Shown: positions 33,523-42,086 of the stretch, in pieces
Layout of the letters: each line of letters opens with the position of its first letter
How positions within the stretch are numbered: position 1 is the first letter of the stretch
The notes under the pieces: generated by a model
What the model was told of the DNA's origin: nothing
The model's database searches: none
Seen by the model: the letters and a program-made list of their open reading frames with translations, nothing else
From: an uncultured Collinsella sp.
Lineage (GTDB): Bacteria; Actinomycetota; Coriobacteriia; Coriobacteriales; Coriobacteriaceae
Reading direction: 5' to 3'
Assembly (NCBI GenBank): GCA_959019945.1
Contig: CAUEQD010000001.1
Span: 1-64,000 of the forward strand
Length of the DNA: 64,000 nucleotides
Translations under genes and position numbers: made by a program

Positions 33523-34602
33523 ATGGCAAACAAGCTCTCCGTCGCATTCATCGGCACCGGAATCATGGGTGCCCCCATCGCCGGCCACATCCTGGACGCC
33601 GGCTACCCCGTCACGGTCAACAACCGCACCAAGTCCAAGGCCGCCGCGCTTATCGAGCGCGGCGCCGTCTGGGCCGATACGCCGGCCGAGGCCGTGGCGA
33701 ACGCCGATGTCGTCTTTACCATGGTGGGCTATCCCTCCGAGGTCGAGGAGCTCTATCTGGCGGGCAACGGCCTGCTCGCGTGCACTAAGCCCGGCGCGGT
33801 CTTGATCGACCTCACCACGAGCTCGCCCGAGCTCGCCCGTGACATTGCCGAGGCCGCCCAGGTTTCTGGCCGCATGGCGTTTGACTGCCCCGTCACCGGC
33901 GGCGAGTCGGGCGCTATCGCCGGTTCGCTCACGGCTATCGTGGGTGCTACCGAGAACGACATCGCGCCGGTCCGCGACATCCTTGCCACCTTTGCGGCAA
34001 ACATCTGCTGCTTCGACGGCGCCGGCAAGGGCCAGGCTGCCAAGCTCGCCAATCAGGTGTCGCTGGGCGCCTGCATGGTCGGCATGGCAGACGCCATGGC
34101 ATTTGCCGAGCTGAGCGGCCTTGATCTGGAGAAGACCCGCGAGATGATCCTGGGCGGTACCGGCAAGTCCGGCGCTATGGAGAGCCTGGCGCCCAAGGCG
34201 CTTGACGGCGACTACAAGCCCGGCTTTATGGTCGAGCACTTCATTAAGGACCTGCGCTTGGCGCTCGCCTATGCCGACGATCGTGAGCTCGCTCTGCCCG
34301 GTGCCGACGTGGCCTTTACGCTCTACGACATGCTTGACGCCATCGGTGGTGCCAAGCTGGGCACCCAGGCCATCACGGTACTCTACAAGGAGGAGGCCGA
34401 CGCCATCGCTGCCGGTCTGGACTGGTCGCAGTATCGCCCCGAGGAGCACGGTGCCCACGAGGACGGCTGCGGTTGCGGCGAGCATGGTGACGACCACGAG
34501 TGCGGTTGTGGCCACCACCATGGCGAGGACCACGAGTGCTGCGGCGGCCACGGCCATGATGACGGCCACGAGTGCTGCTGCGGCCACCATCACGAGGAGT
34601 AG
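33523..34602 (+). CDS. Beta-hydroxyacid dehydrogenase with His/Cys-rich tail
   Basis: Residues 1-300 match the 3-hydroxyisobutyrate/tartronate semialdehyde reductase family. They contain the dinucleotide fold FIGTGIMGAPIAGHIL, substrate loop CPVTGGESGAIAGSL and catalytic lysine in GKGQAAKLANQ. The last 53 residues (307-359) are a tail with 14 histidines and 9 cysteines in words such as CGCGEHGDDHECGCG and HECCCGHHH. I know of no such tail in the enzyme family. It looks like a metal-binding sink, perhaps for nickel or zinc. The ATG follows AAAGGAAAGG. A small membrane protein gene starts six bases after its stop. Confidence 0.88.
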   Translation: MANKLSVAFIGTGIMGAPIAGHILDAGYPVTVNNRTKSKAAALIERGAVWADTPAEAVANADVVFTMVGYPSEVEELYLAGNGLLACTKPGAVLIDLTTSSPELARDIAEAAQVSGRMAFDCPVTGGESGAIAGSLTAIVGATENDIAPVRDILATFAANICCFDGAGKGQAAKLANQVSLGACMVGMADAMAFAELSGLDLEKTREMILGGTGKSGAMESLAPKALDGDYKPGFMVEHFIKDLRLALAYADDRELALPGADVAFTLYDMLDAIGGAKLGTQAITVLYKEEADAIAAGLDWSQYRPEEHGAHEDGCGCGEHGDDHECGCGHHHGEDHECCGGHGHDDGHECCCGHHHEE

Positions 34603-34607
34603 CGCCC

Positions 34608-35036
34608 ATGAGCTGGACGTTCGTGGTGCTTGCGCTGGTGCTCTTTCTCTTTGCGATCTACATCGGCTTTTTGTGCGGCCAGTGGGCGTGCGAAAAGCGC
34701 GTCATCACCAAGCGCGACTACTGGATCGCCAACTTTGCGGGAGCGGCGGCAGTCGTCCTGCTGACCTGGGTGTTTTCGCTGTTCCCGCTGGTGCAGTTTG
34801 CGCCGATCGGCTGGCTCGGCGGCTTTATCGCCGGCCTTAAGATGAGCTTTGGCGAGTCCGTCGGCCCGTGGCGCAAGCACGATGAGGTCTTTAACGTCAA
34901 CAAGGCTCACCGCGCCGCCGCCGACGCGGGCGATGCCGAGGAGCGTCGCCGTGCGCGTCACAATGGCGCGGCCGACCGACAGCTCATCTCGGTCACCGAT
35001 GACAGCAAGGGTGCTGGCAAGCATGCTAAGAAATAG
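34608..35036 (+). CDS. Small membrane protein of unknown function
   Basis: This 142-residue protein has two membrane segments (residues about 4-24 and 45-63), a short glycine-rich turn and a charged cytoplasmic C-terminus. I do not recognise the family. It follows the reductase by five bases and precedes the HEAT-like gene by 15, so these three genes and the dehydrogenase at 35757 probably form one transcript. The ATG follows GAGGAG. Confidence 0.75.
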   Translation: MSWTFVVLALVLFLFAIYIGFLCGQWACEKRVITKRDYWIANFAGAAAVVLLTWVFSLFPLVQFAPIGWLGGFIAGLKMSFGESVGPWRKHDEVFNVNKAHRAAADAGDAEERRRARHNGAADRQLISVTDDSKGAGKHAKK

Positions 35037-35051
35037 TAAGAAGAGGTAACT

Positions 35052-35750
35052 ATGGCAGAAAACAAGGAAGAACAGCTCACCGACGAGGAGCTGGCACAGC
35101 TTCAGCTGGCAGAGGAGAACGAGAACGCCGTCGACCGTCTGGTCCAGGAGCTCGGCTGCCCCACGCGCCGCATCCGTCAGTTTGCCGCCCGCGTGCTGCA
35201 CCTGCTCGCCGAGCGCGATCCGCAGCGTGTCGTGCCCTGCGTGCCCGCGCTGATCGAGGCACTCGACCGCCCCGAGGCTCAGACCCGCTGGGAGGCCCTC
35301 GATGCCCTGGCGGCGCTTGCCACCACCTGCCCCGAGCAGCTGGGCGATGCCTTTGAGGGCGCCGAGACCGCGCTGTTCGACGAGATTTCCTCCACGCTGC
35401 GCTATGCCGCCTTCCGCCTGCTGTGCGTGTGGGGCGCCACGAGCGTCGGGCGTTCGCGCGAGGCTTGGCCCATTCTGGACGAGGCCATCCAGTGCTACCA
35501 CGGCGACCTCGAGTATCGCGACATGCTCGGTTGCCTGTACGAGTTTGGCCAGGGCGAGATCGACGCCGAGGTCGCCGAGAAGCTTGCACTGCGCCTTAAG
35601 TTCGATGCCGAGAACGGCAAGGGCAGCTATCTCAAGGCCCGTTCGAGCGAGATTTGCGAAATGCTTGTTAAACGTTTTGGCCTGGATCTCTCCAAAAAGA
35701 AGAAGCGTGGTAGCGTTAAAAAATCTGACGACGCCGAAGACGAGGAGTAA
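35052..35750 (+). CDS. Helical HEAT-repeat-like protein
   Basis: This 232-residue soluble protein is almost fully helical. Repeated stretches such as RIRQFAARVLHLLAERDP and QTRWEALDALAALATTCPEQL look like HEAT or Armadillo-like units. The C-terminus is Lys-rich and then acidic. No enzymatic motif is seen, so a scaffold or binding role is likely. The dehydrogenase gene begins six bases after its stop. The ATG follows AAGAGG. Confidence 0.75.
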   Translation: MAENKEEQLTDEELAQLQLAEENENAVDRLVQELGCPTRRIRQFAARVLHLLAERDPQRVVPCVPALIEALDRPEAQTRWEALDALAALATTCPEQLGDAFEGAETALFDEISSTLRYAAFRLLCVWGATSVGRSREAWPILDEAIQCYHGDLEYRDMLGCLYEFGQGEIDAEVAEKLALRLKFDAENGKGSYLKARSSEICEMLVKRFGLDLSKKKKRGSVKKSDDAEDEE

Positions 35751-35756
35751 CAGATT

Positions 35757-36842
35757 ATGGCGCACGATGTAGTCCTGATTCCCGGTGACGGTATCGGTCC
35801 CGAGATTACGCAGGCCATGCGCCGCGTGGTCGAGGCCACCGGTGTCCAGATCAATTGGAACGTCCAAGAGGCCGGTGCCGGCGTCATGGACGAGTTTGGC
35901 ACGCCACTGCCTCAGCACGTGCTCGACGCGGTCGCCGAGACCAAGGTTGCTATCAAGGGCCCCATCACCACGCCGGTCGGTACGGGTTTCCGCAGCGTCA
36001 ATGTGGCCCTGCGAAAGCACTTCGACCTGTATGCCTGCGTGCGCCCTTGCCTGTCGCAGCCGGGCGACGGCTCGCGCTTCCGCGACGTCGACCTGGTCAT
36101 CGTGCGCGAGAACACCGAGGACCTCTACGCCGGCATCGAGTTCGATGAGGGCACTGCCGAGGTCGAGGAGCTCTCGCAGCTTGTCGAGCGCTCGGGTCAG
36201 AAGACCTTCGCCGCTGATTCCGCCATTTCAATCAAGCCGATCTCCATCGCCAAGAGCCGCCGCATTGTGGAGTATGCCTTTGAGTACGCCCGCCGCTGCG
36301 GCCGCAAAAAGGTGACGGCCGTGCATAAGGCCAACATCATGAAGGCGACCGATGGCTTGTTCCTGCGCGTGGCGCGCGAGGTGGCCGCCAACTATTCCGA
36401 TATCGAGTTCAACGATAAGATCGTCGACGCCACCTGCATGGGCCTGGTCCAGAACCCTAACGACTTCGATGTCCTGGTTCTGCCCAACCTGTACGGCGAC
36501 ATCGTCAGCGACCTGTGCGCCGGCCTGGTGGGCGGCTTAGGGATGGCCCCCGGCTCCAACATCGGTGCCGACTGCGCCATCTTCGAGGCGACGCACGGCT
36601 CCGCGCCCGATATCGCTGGCCAGGATATCGCTAACCCCACGGCCGAGATTCTGTCCGCGGCTATGATGCTCGATCACCTGGGCGAGAACGACGCGGCCAA
36701 TCGCATCCGCGCCGCCGTTTCTGCCACGCTCGACGAGGGTGAGCAGGTTACCGGCGACGTTCGTCGTGCCCAGACCGGCTCCGTTGAGGGCGCTGTGGGC
36801 ACGCAAGCCTTTGCCGATGCCGTTATCGCGCACCTGGCCTAA
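35757..36842 (+). CDS. Isocitrate/isopropylmalate dehydrogenase family enzyme, probably NAD-isocitrate dehydrogenase
   Basis: This 361-residue beta-decarboxylating dehydrogenase begins VVLIPGDGIGPEIT. The substrate loop SVNVALRKHFDLYACVRP has the serine and arginines typical of isocitrate rather than isopropylmalate enzymes. The metal-binding aspartates are in NLYGDIVSDLCAG. The cofactor segment EATHGSAPDIAGQDIANP is intact. It would convert isocitrate to 2-oxoglutarate and so feed glutamate synthesis. Homoisocitrate or tartrate activity cannot be excluded. Confidence 0.88.
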   Translation: MAHDVVLIPGDGIGPEITQAMRRVVEATGVQINWNVQEAGAGVMDEFGTPLPQHVLDAVAETKVAIKGPITTPVGTGFRSVNVALRKHFDLYACVRPCLSQPGDGSRFRDVDLVIVRENTEDLYAGIEFDEGTAEVEELSQLVERSGQKTFAADSAISIKPISIAKSRRIVEYAFEYARRCGRKKVTAVHKANIMKATDGLFLRVAREVAANYSDIEFNDKIVDATCMGLVQNPNDFDVLVLPNLYGDIVSDLCAGLVGGLGMAPGSNIGADCAIFEATHGSAPDIAGQDIANPTAEILSAAMMLDHLGENDAANRIRAAVSATLDEGEQVTGDVRRAQTGSVEGAVGTQAFADAVIAHLA

Positions 36843-36901
36843 GGCATGCAGACTGCAAACGCCTAAATAGTACTTAAGTGTTTGCGTATAACCTGAGAAT
36901 C

Positions 36902-36930
36902 AATACGCCCGGCGCTTTGTCGGGCGTATT
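36902..36930 (+). terminator. Terminator of the isocitrate dehydrogenase group
   Basis: AATACGCCCG and CGGGCGTATT form a perfect 10-bp stem with a nine-base loop. Confidence 0.8.
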
Positions 36931-36968
36931 CTATTGCGGACTATGTTTCCTAACAAGGAGTAACTGAT

Positions 36969-38063
36969 ATGGGTCTGATTCAAAAGAAGGACGAGAAGGA
37001 CGAGATCGACGGCATCCAGATCATCGAGCGCGGCGAAGGCCCCGATGGTGATGAGGAGGAGAAGATCGATCTGGTCGCCGGTACGTCTGCCGAACATATT
37101 GCCGCCGGTACGACGGCCGAGGAGGAGGACGCTCGCCTGGAGGCAAAGATCGCCGCGGACGCCGCCGACGAGAACCTCATGCCCGAGGAGCAGGACGAGG
37201 ACGACGATATCCTGGGTTCCGACGAAGACGACCGCGCATCCAAGCACAAGAAGACGATGATTGCCGCCTTCGTGGTTGCAGTCGTGATCGCTGCTGTGGT
37301 CGGCTTCTTTATCGGCAACGGTGGTTTTGGCGGCAAGGGCGTCGGCTCGGCGACCCTGTCCGAGGACCAGCTCGATTCGACCGTGGCGAGCTATAGCTAC
37401 AACGGCAAGAAGAGCGACATCACCGCGCGTGAGGCCATCGAGAGCCAGTACAGCCTTGACACCGTCAAGGACGACGACGGCAACTACACCGCTCCGTCTG
37501 CCGACGTTATCCTGTCCTACGTGCGCAACCAGATTCTGCTGGACGCTGCCGAGGACGAGGGCATTACCGTCTCTTCCAAGGAAATGAAGCAGTATGCCGA
37601 GGATTCCATCGGCACCTCCGACTACAAGACCATGGCCACGCAGTACGGCGTGTCCAAGGACCAGGCCAAGCAGATCGTCCGCCAGTCCGCGACGCTGCAG
37701 AAGCTCTACAAGAAGAAGGTGGGCGATAGCTCCGCAAGCATGCCGAGCGCCCCGACCGAGCCTGCTGACGGCAACGAGGAGACCGCGAGCAAGGACTACG
37801 CCGATTACATCATCAACCTTGCCGGTGACGAGTGGGATAGCGAGAAAGGCACCTGGAAGGATGCCGACAGCACCTATGCCAAGGCCTTCGCTGACGATGC
37901 CTTTACGGCCGATAGCGCTACCTATAAGCAAGCCATGACCGCCTATTACACCGCCTACCAGCAGTATTCCTCGCAGGCTTCGAGCGCCAGCTCCAAGTGG
38001 ACCGAGTATGCGAACGGCCTCTACGCCAAGGCCAACATCAGCATCTACGGCCTGTTTGCGTAA
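36969..38063 (+). CDS. Membrane-anchored SurA/PrsA-like protein
   Basis: This 364-residue protein has a very acidic cytoplasmic N-terminus of about 95 residues and one membrane helix (TMIAAFVVAVVIAAVVGFFIG). Its extracellular domain resembles the N-terminal chaperone region of SurA/PrsA (ADVILSYVRNQILLDAAEDEGITVSSKEMKQY). I see no peptidyl-prolyl isomerase domain. It may help fold exported proteins. The ATG follows AAGGAG and the gene ends at a strong terminator. Confidence 0.75.
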   Translation: MGLIQKKDEKDEIDGIQIIERGEGPDGDEEEKIDLVAGTSAEHIAAGTTAEEEDARLEAKIAADAADENLMPEEQDEDDDILGSDEDDRASKHKKTMIAAFVVAVVIAAVVGFFIGNGGFGGKGVGSATLSEDQLDSTVASYSYNGKKSDITAREAIESQYSLDTVKDDDGNYTAPSADVILSYVRNQILLDAAEDEGITVSSKEMKQYAEDSIGTSDYKTMATQYGVSKDQAKQIVRQSATLQKLYKKKVGDSSASMPSAPTEPADGNEETASKDYADYIINLAGDEWDSEKGTWKDADSTYAKAFADDAFTADSATYKQAMTAYYTAYQQYSSQASSASSKWTEYANGLYAKANISIYGLFA

Positions 38064-38106
38064 GGTTTGCCTGCACTACTGCGCGCTAACCGATCTACCT
38101 GATTGA

Positions 38107-38142
38107 GCCCGCTAGAACGGACAACGTTCTAGCGGGCTTTTT
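38107..38142 (+). terminator. Terminator after the SurA-like gene
   Basis: GCCCGCTAGAACG and CGTTCTAGCGGGC form a perfect 13-bp stem with five T residues. The gap 38064-38694 also holds the four regulatory sites listed next and no gene. Confidence 0.92.
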
Positions 38143-38241
38143 GTTGCCGAAATCAATAGGATAGGCCTCGCGCCCGCACAAGCGCTCCATCGGGTTCCCC
38201 TAATTCATCTGGGAAGACAACTGCAAACGATTGCAAGTGAC

Positions 38242-38271
38242 CGGTGAACGGTCGAAAACTACCGTTCACCG
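38242..38271. promoter_or_regulatory. CGGTGAACGGT inverted pair upstream of the amino-sugar PTS
   Basis: CGGTGAACGGT and its exact complement ACCGTTCACCG lie eight bases apart. The same 11-mer pair, spaced by 65 bases, occurs at 54305-54391 before another PTS gene. It is a likely regulator site. The protein that binds is unknown. Confidence 0.6.
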
Positions 38272-38415
38272 ATAATCTCAAAACTGGTTCTAACTGGTAT
38301 TAAGTCAAAAAGACCAATTCACATATCTTCACAATGACCTGCAATTTTTCTACACGCTATTTTTAGCCGCCCTGCGTTGTTTAGACACCGGGAAAGATCC
38401 GTTCTTTTGCCAAAG

Positions 38416-38439
38416 CGTTTCGAAACGGTTTCAAAACCG
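38416..38439. promoter_or_regulatory. Two overlapping perfect palindromes
   Basis: CGTTTCGAAACG (38416-38427) and CGGTTTCAAAACCG (38426-38439) overlap by two bases. Both look like LacI-family operators. Confidence 0.5.
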
Positions 38440-38459
38440 CAGGTAGAAGTGTTAACGAG

Positions 38460-38491
38460 CGGTAAACGGTCGAAATATCACCGTGAGCGGT
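38460..38491. promoter_or_regulatory. CGGTAAACGGT / CCGTGAGCGGT pair
   Basis: CGGTAAACGGT at 38460-38470 and CCGTGAGCGGT at 38481-38491 stand in the same direction, 21 bases start to start. The same two variants occur in reverse order at 60912-60943. Confidence 0.55.
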
Positions 38492-38565
38492 GCAAAAACG
38501 TTTTACTGTTTGAATCAGCGAAAGCGATCTCTTCTGGGGTGATATAGTGACAACAACACGTCACG

Positions 38566-38578
38566 TGGTTACTACCAG
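38566..38578. promoter_or_regulatory. Candidate GntR operator TGGTTACTACCAG before the PTS operon
   Basis: The 13-mer is identical to the one at 42859-42871 upstream of agaS. TGGT and ACCA half-sites four to five bases apart resemble known NagR/DasR-type operators. The gntR gene at 42087 is the obvious source of the binding protein. Confidence 0.65.
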
Positions 38579-38694
38579 TTTAGAAACCACTGGTCTTCAA
38601 AGAACGCTTTCTAAGAAGCTTTAAGGGCAAGTGCCCGCTGGCTTCCGAAAATCATCGGACTCAGATCGTACACACCTTCGGAAGGGAAATTTGA

Positions 38695-39138
38695 ATGGTT
38701 GGCTTTATTCTTACCGGTCATGGACAGTTCGCACCCGGCCTTGCAAGCGCTATCGCTATGGTTGCCGGCGACCAGCCTGCTTTTACCGTCGTTCCTTTTG
38801 AGGGCGATCAGGCCGCATCCTACGGTGAGGATCTCCGCGCCGCTATTACCGCCATGCGCGAGGAGTGCGATGGCGTGCTCGTCTTTACCGACTTGCTCGG
38901 TGGTACCCCGTTCAACCAGTCGATGATGATTGCCCAGGATGTCGACAACGTCGAGGTTCTGACTGGCACCAACCTTCCCATGGTTATTGAGCTCCTGTTC
39001 CTCCGCGGCAATGCCACGCTCGCCGAGCTTGGCGAGCAGGCCGTGACCGTTGGCCAGACGGGCATCACCGCCCAGACGGTCGCATCCGTTGCCGGCTCCG
39101 AGGAAGAGGATATCTTCGGCGACGAGGACGGCATCTAA
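38695..39138 (+). CDS. PTS EIIA, mannose family
   Basis: This 147-residue cytoplasmic protein has its phosphohistidine at H9 in the motif ILTGHGQFAPGL. The acidic partner segment VFTDLLGGTPFNQS is typical of ManX-type EIIA domains. The gene opens a five-gene PTS operon and shares one base with the yajC-like gene (TAATG). The ATG follows GAAGGG. Confidence 0.94.
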   Translation: MVGFILTGHGQFAPGLASAIAMVAGDQPAFTVVPFEGDQAASYGEDLRAAITAMREECDGVLVFTDLLGGTPFNQSMMIAQDVDNVEVLTGTNLPMVIELLFLRGNATLAELGEQAVTVGQTGITAQTVASVAGSEEEDIFGDEDGI

Positions 39139-39419
39139 TGGCCGATTTCGGAGCCAACGTCCTGAGCTCCTCGGTCGCCCTTTTAGGCCTGCTTGTCATC
39201 ATGGGCTTGATTTACACCATCTGGTCGCAAATCAACATGAAGAAGAAGCAGAAGTACTTCAAGGAGCTGCACACCGAGCTCAAGCCGGGTCAGGAGGTTC
39301 TTTTCGCCGGCGGTATCTACGGAACCGTCAAAGGCATCGAAGGCGAGAAGGTCCAGATCAAAGTCCGATCCGGAGCCGTCGTAGATGTTTCGCGTTACGC
39401 GATTCAGGAGATCAAGTAA
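39138..39419 (+). CDS. YajC-like membrane protein inside the PTS operon
   Basis: This 93-residue protein has one membrane helix (residues about 10-30), a basic stretch MKKKQKYF and a beta-rich YajC-like domain (LKPGQEVLFAGGIYGTVKGI). YajC normally joins SecDF. Here the gene overlaps the EIIA gene by one base and precedes EIIB by 36, so it is part of the sugar operon. It may help insert or stabilise the EIIC/EIID complex, which is an inference from position. Confidence 0.82.
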   Translation: MADFGANVLSSSVALLGLLVIMGLIYTIWSQINMKKKQKYFKELHTELKPGQEVLFAGGIYGTVKGIEGEKVQIKVRSGAVVDVSRYAIQEIK

Positions 39420-39455
39420 CTGTCGTCAGCAAATATCGAAAGGAAGCTGATCAAC

Positions 39456-39938
39456 ATGGCAGAACCCAACATTCTTCTTACCCGCATCGATAACCGACTG
39501 GTTCATGGTCAGGTTGCCACCCAGTGGAACTCCACTCTGGGCTCCAACCTCATCCTCGTCGCCAACGACGACGTGGCGTCCAACACCATGCGCCAGAACC
39601 TCATGAAGATGGCCGCTCCCGCCGGCGTCGCTACGCGTTTCTTCTCCCTGCAGAAGACCATCGACGTCATTGGCAAGGCGAGCCCGCGCCAGAAGATCTT
39701 CATCGTGGCCGAAACACCGGAAGACGTGCTTACGCTCGTCAAGGGCGGTGTGCCTATAAAGAAGGTAAACATCGGCAACATGCACATGTCGGAAGGAAAG
39801 CGCCAAGTCGCCACCTCCGTCGCAGTTAACGACGAGGATGTCGCTGCGTTTAAAGAGCTGCAGGAATTGGGGGTGGAGTTGGAGATCAGGCGCGTTCCGA
39901 GCACGCCTGTTGAGGACACGAGCAAGCTCTTCTCGTAA
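39456..39938 (+). CDS. PTS EIIB, mannose/sorbose family
   Basis: This 160-residue protein receives phosphate on H17 in the motif RIDNRLVHGQV, which is intact. It probably phosphorylates GalNAc, galactosamine or GlcNAc on entry through EIIC/EIID. A paralogue at 49243 has lost this histidine. The ATG follows AAAGGAAG. Confidence 0.95.
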   Translation: MAEPNILLTRIDNRLVHGQVATQWNSTLGSNLILVANDDVASNTMRQNLMKMAAPAGVATRFFSLQKTIDVIGKASPRQKIFIVAETPEDVLTLVKGGVPIKKVNIGNMHMSEGKRQVATSVAVNDEDVAAFKELQELGVELEIRRVPSTPVEDTSKLFS

Positions 39939-40028
39939 TCCTCGTGATCCACGTTGTCAGGAGTGAAACCCTGACGTTCTGTACGTGATATCCAAAGTGC
40001 GTACATTCATTTTGAAAGGAGGAGCAAG

Positions 40029-40829
40029 ATGGAATACTCGATCATCCAGATCGCTCTGGTCTTCGTCGTCACGTTCATCGCGGCAATCGACCAGTTTGAC
40101 TTCCTCGAGTCTCTCTATCAGCCCATCGTCACCGGCGCCGTCATCGGTCTTATCCTTGGCGACCTCAACACCGGTCTTCTCGTGGGTGGTACCTATCAGC
40201 TCATGACGATCGGCAACATGCCGATCGGAGGCGCTCAGCCGCCTAACGCCGTCATCGGCGGCATCATGGCAGCCATTCTCGCTATCGCCACGGGCCTCGA
40301 GCCCAACGCGGCAGTCGGCCTCGCCATTCCGTTCGCTCTGCTTGGCCAGCTTGGCGTTACCCTGGTCTTCACGCTTATGTCCCCGCTTATGTCCACGGCC
40401 GATAACATGGCTCACAACGCGGACACCAAGGGCATCGAGCGCCTGAACTACTTCGCCATGGCTCTGCTTGGCCTGATCTTCGCTGTCGTCGTCACCCTGT
40501 TCTTCATCGCTGGCGCTACCATCGGTCAGACCATCGCTTCTGCCATCCCGACTTGGCTGCAGACCGGTCTGTCCGCTGCAGGCGGCATGATGCGCTTCGT
40601 CGGCTTCGCCGTCCTGCTCAAGGTTATGATGAACCGCGATATGTGGGGCTTCTTCCTCATGGGCTTTGGCCTCGCGCTCATCACCGTTGCCAACGATTCG
40701 CTGGCAACCCCTGCTCTGCTCATCCTCGCTCTCATCGGCTTCGGCATCGCTTTCTGGGACTTCCAGCAGCAGACCGAGCTGAAGGGTGCAGCTGTTTCTG
40801 ACGGAGGTGACTTCGAAGATGGCATCTAA
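40029..40829 (+). CDS. PTS EIIC, mannose/sorbose family
   Basis: This 266-residue membrane protein is strongly hydrophobic throughout. Its sugar-channel words GGTYQLMTIGNMPIGGAQPPNAVIGGIMA are characteristic of AgaW/ManY-type EIIC. It works as a complex with EIID. The ATG follows AAAGGAGG, and the EIID gene overlaps its last 11 bases. Confidence 0.94.
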   Translation: MEYSIIQIALVFVVTFIAAIDQFDFLESLYQPIVTGAVIGLILGDLNTGLLVGGTYQLMTIGNMPIGGAQPPNAVIGGIMAAILAIATGLEPNAAVGLAIPFALLGQLGVTLVFTLMSPLMSTADNMAHNADTKGIERLNYFAMALLGLIFAVVVTLFFIAGATIGQTIASAIPTWLQTGLSAAGGMMRFVGFAVLLKVMMNRDMWGFFLMGFGLALITVANDSLATPALLILALIGFGIAFWDFQQQTELKGAAVSDGGDFEDGI

Positions 40830-41901
40830 TGAGTATGTGATCCCGGAGCACTACGAGGATCTCACTCCTGCTCCGCGGCTCGACCAGAAGACCCTCAACA
40901 AGATGGCTTGGCGCTCCTGCTTCCTGCAGGCCTCGTTCAACTACGAGCGTATGCAGGCCGCCGGCTGGCTCTACTCCATCATCCCCGGTCTGGAGAAGAT
41001 CCACACCAACAAGAACGACCTCGCGGCTTCCATGAGCCACAACCTGGAGTTCTTCAACACTCACCCGTTCCTCGTCACCTTTGTTATGGGCATCGTGCTT
41101 TCGCTCGAGCAGAACAAGGTTGACATCCCCACGATCCGCGCCGTCCGCGTCGCCGCAATGGGCCCGCTCGGTGGTATCGGTGACGCCCTGTTCTGGCTGA
41201 CGCTCGTGCCTATCACGGCCGGCATCACCTCCAACATGGCCATCAACGGCAACGCCGCTGCACCGATCATCTTCCTGGTGATCTTCAACGTCGTCCAGTT
41301 CGCTCTGCGCTTCTGGCTCATGAACTGGTCCTACAAGCTTGGCACCAGCGCTATTGACGCTCTGACTGCCAACATGCAGGCCTTCACGCGTGCCGCTTCC
41401 ATCATGGGCGTCTTCGTCGTCGGTTGCCTGGTCGTCACCATGGGTGGCACCCAGATCAACCTCCAGATCCCCAACGGCACCACCCGTGGCCTCTCCGCTA
41501 CTACCGTGATCGTCTCCGAGAAGGAGGCCGAGAACTTCACCGGTATGGAGGGCATCGATACCGAGACCGCTGAGGCCGGTACCATCGCCATGACCGATAA
41601 GGACGGCAACGCCCTTACCGCTTCCGATGCCGACGGCAACGCTGTCGAGTGCGGCGTCACCGATCTGGGTAACGGCATGGAGTCCGTGACCTACGGCACC
41701 GTTACCGAGGATCCGGTCAACTTCTCTGTTGCCGACACCCTCAACACCATCGTCCCGAAGCTCGTCCCGCTTATGCTTACGCTGCTGCTTTACTACATGT
41801 TCGCTAAGCACAGCTGGACCCCGACCAAGGGCATTCTCCTGCTCTTCGTCCTTGGCATCCTGGGCGCTGGCCCGCTTGGTCTCTGGCCGAGCATCTGGTA
41901 A
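40819..41901 (+). CDS. PTS EIID, mannose/sorbose family, with large insert
   Basis: This 360-residue membrane subunit begins with the family pattern LNKMAWRSCFLQASFNYERMQAAGW. It contains GPLGGIGDALFWLTLVP. Between residues about 211 and 306 there is an extracytoplasmic stretch rich in Thr, Asp, Glu and Gly (TDKDGNALTASDADGN). Ordinary EIID proteins are 270-300 residues, so this insert is long. The ATG at 40819 follows GGAGG and lies inside the end of the EIIC gene. Confidence 0.93.
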   Translation: MASNEYVIPEHYEDLTPAPRLDQKTLNKMAWRSCFLQASFNYERMQAAGWLYSIIPGLEKIHTNKNDLAASMSHNLEFFNTHPFLVTFVMGIVLSLEQNKVDIPTIRAVRVAAMGPLGGIGDALFWLTLVPITAGITSNMAINGNAAAPIIFLVIFNVVQFALRFWLMNWSYKLGTSAIDALTANMQAFTRAASIMGVFVVGCLVVTMGGTQINLQIPNGTTRGLSATTVIVSEKEAENFTGMEGIDTETAEAGTIAMTDKDGNALTASDADGNAVECGVTDLGNGMESVTYGTVTEDPVNFSVADTLNTIVPKLVPLMLTLLLYYMFAKHSWTPTKGILLLFVLGILGAGPLGLWPSIW

Positions 41902-41968
41902 GGCTCTAGCTTGAGGGGTGTGTCCCTACGCGGCTCACACCCCGACCCCTTAAGCCATGTGTATGTTA

Positions 41969-42004
41969 AAAGCCGCGTGCTCGAAAGAGCGCGCGGCTTT
42001 TGTT
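41969..42004 (+). terminator. Terminator of the mannose-family PTS operon
   Basis: AAGCCGCG and CGCGGCTT form the outer stem, with GCTC/GAGC inside and TTTTGTTTTC after it. Confidence 0.88.
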
Positions 42005-42086
42005 TTCTTGATGATTCGGGTGTGGCAGACAGATAATGCTAAACACCCTAGGTAGTTAGCCGAATTCGAGCAAAAGGGAGGATAGG

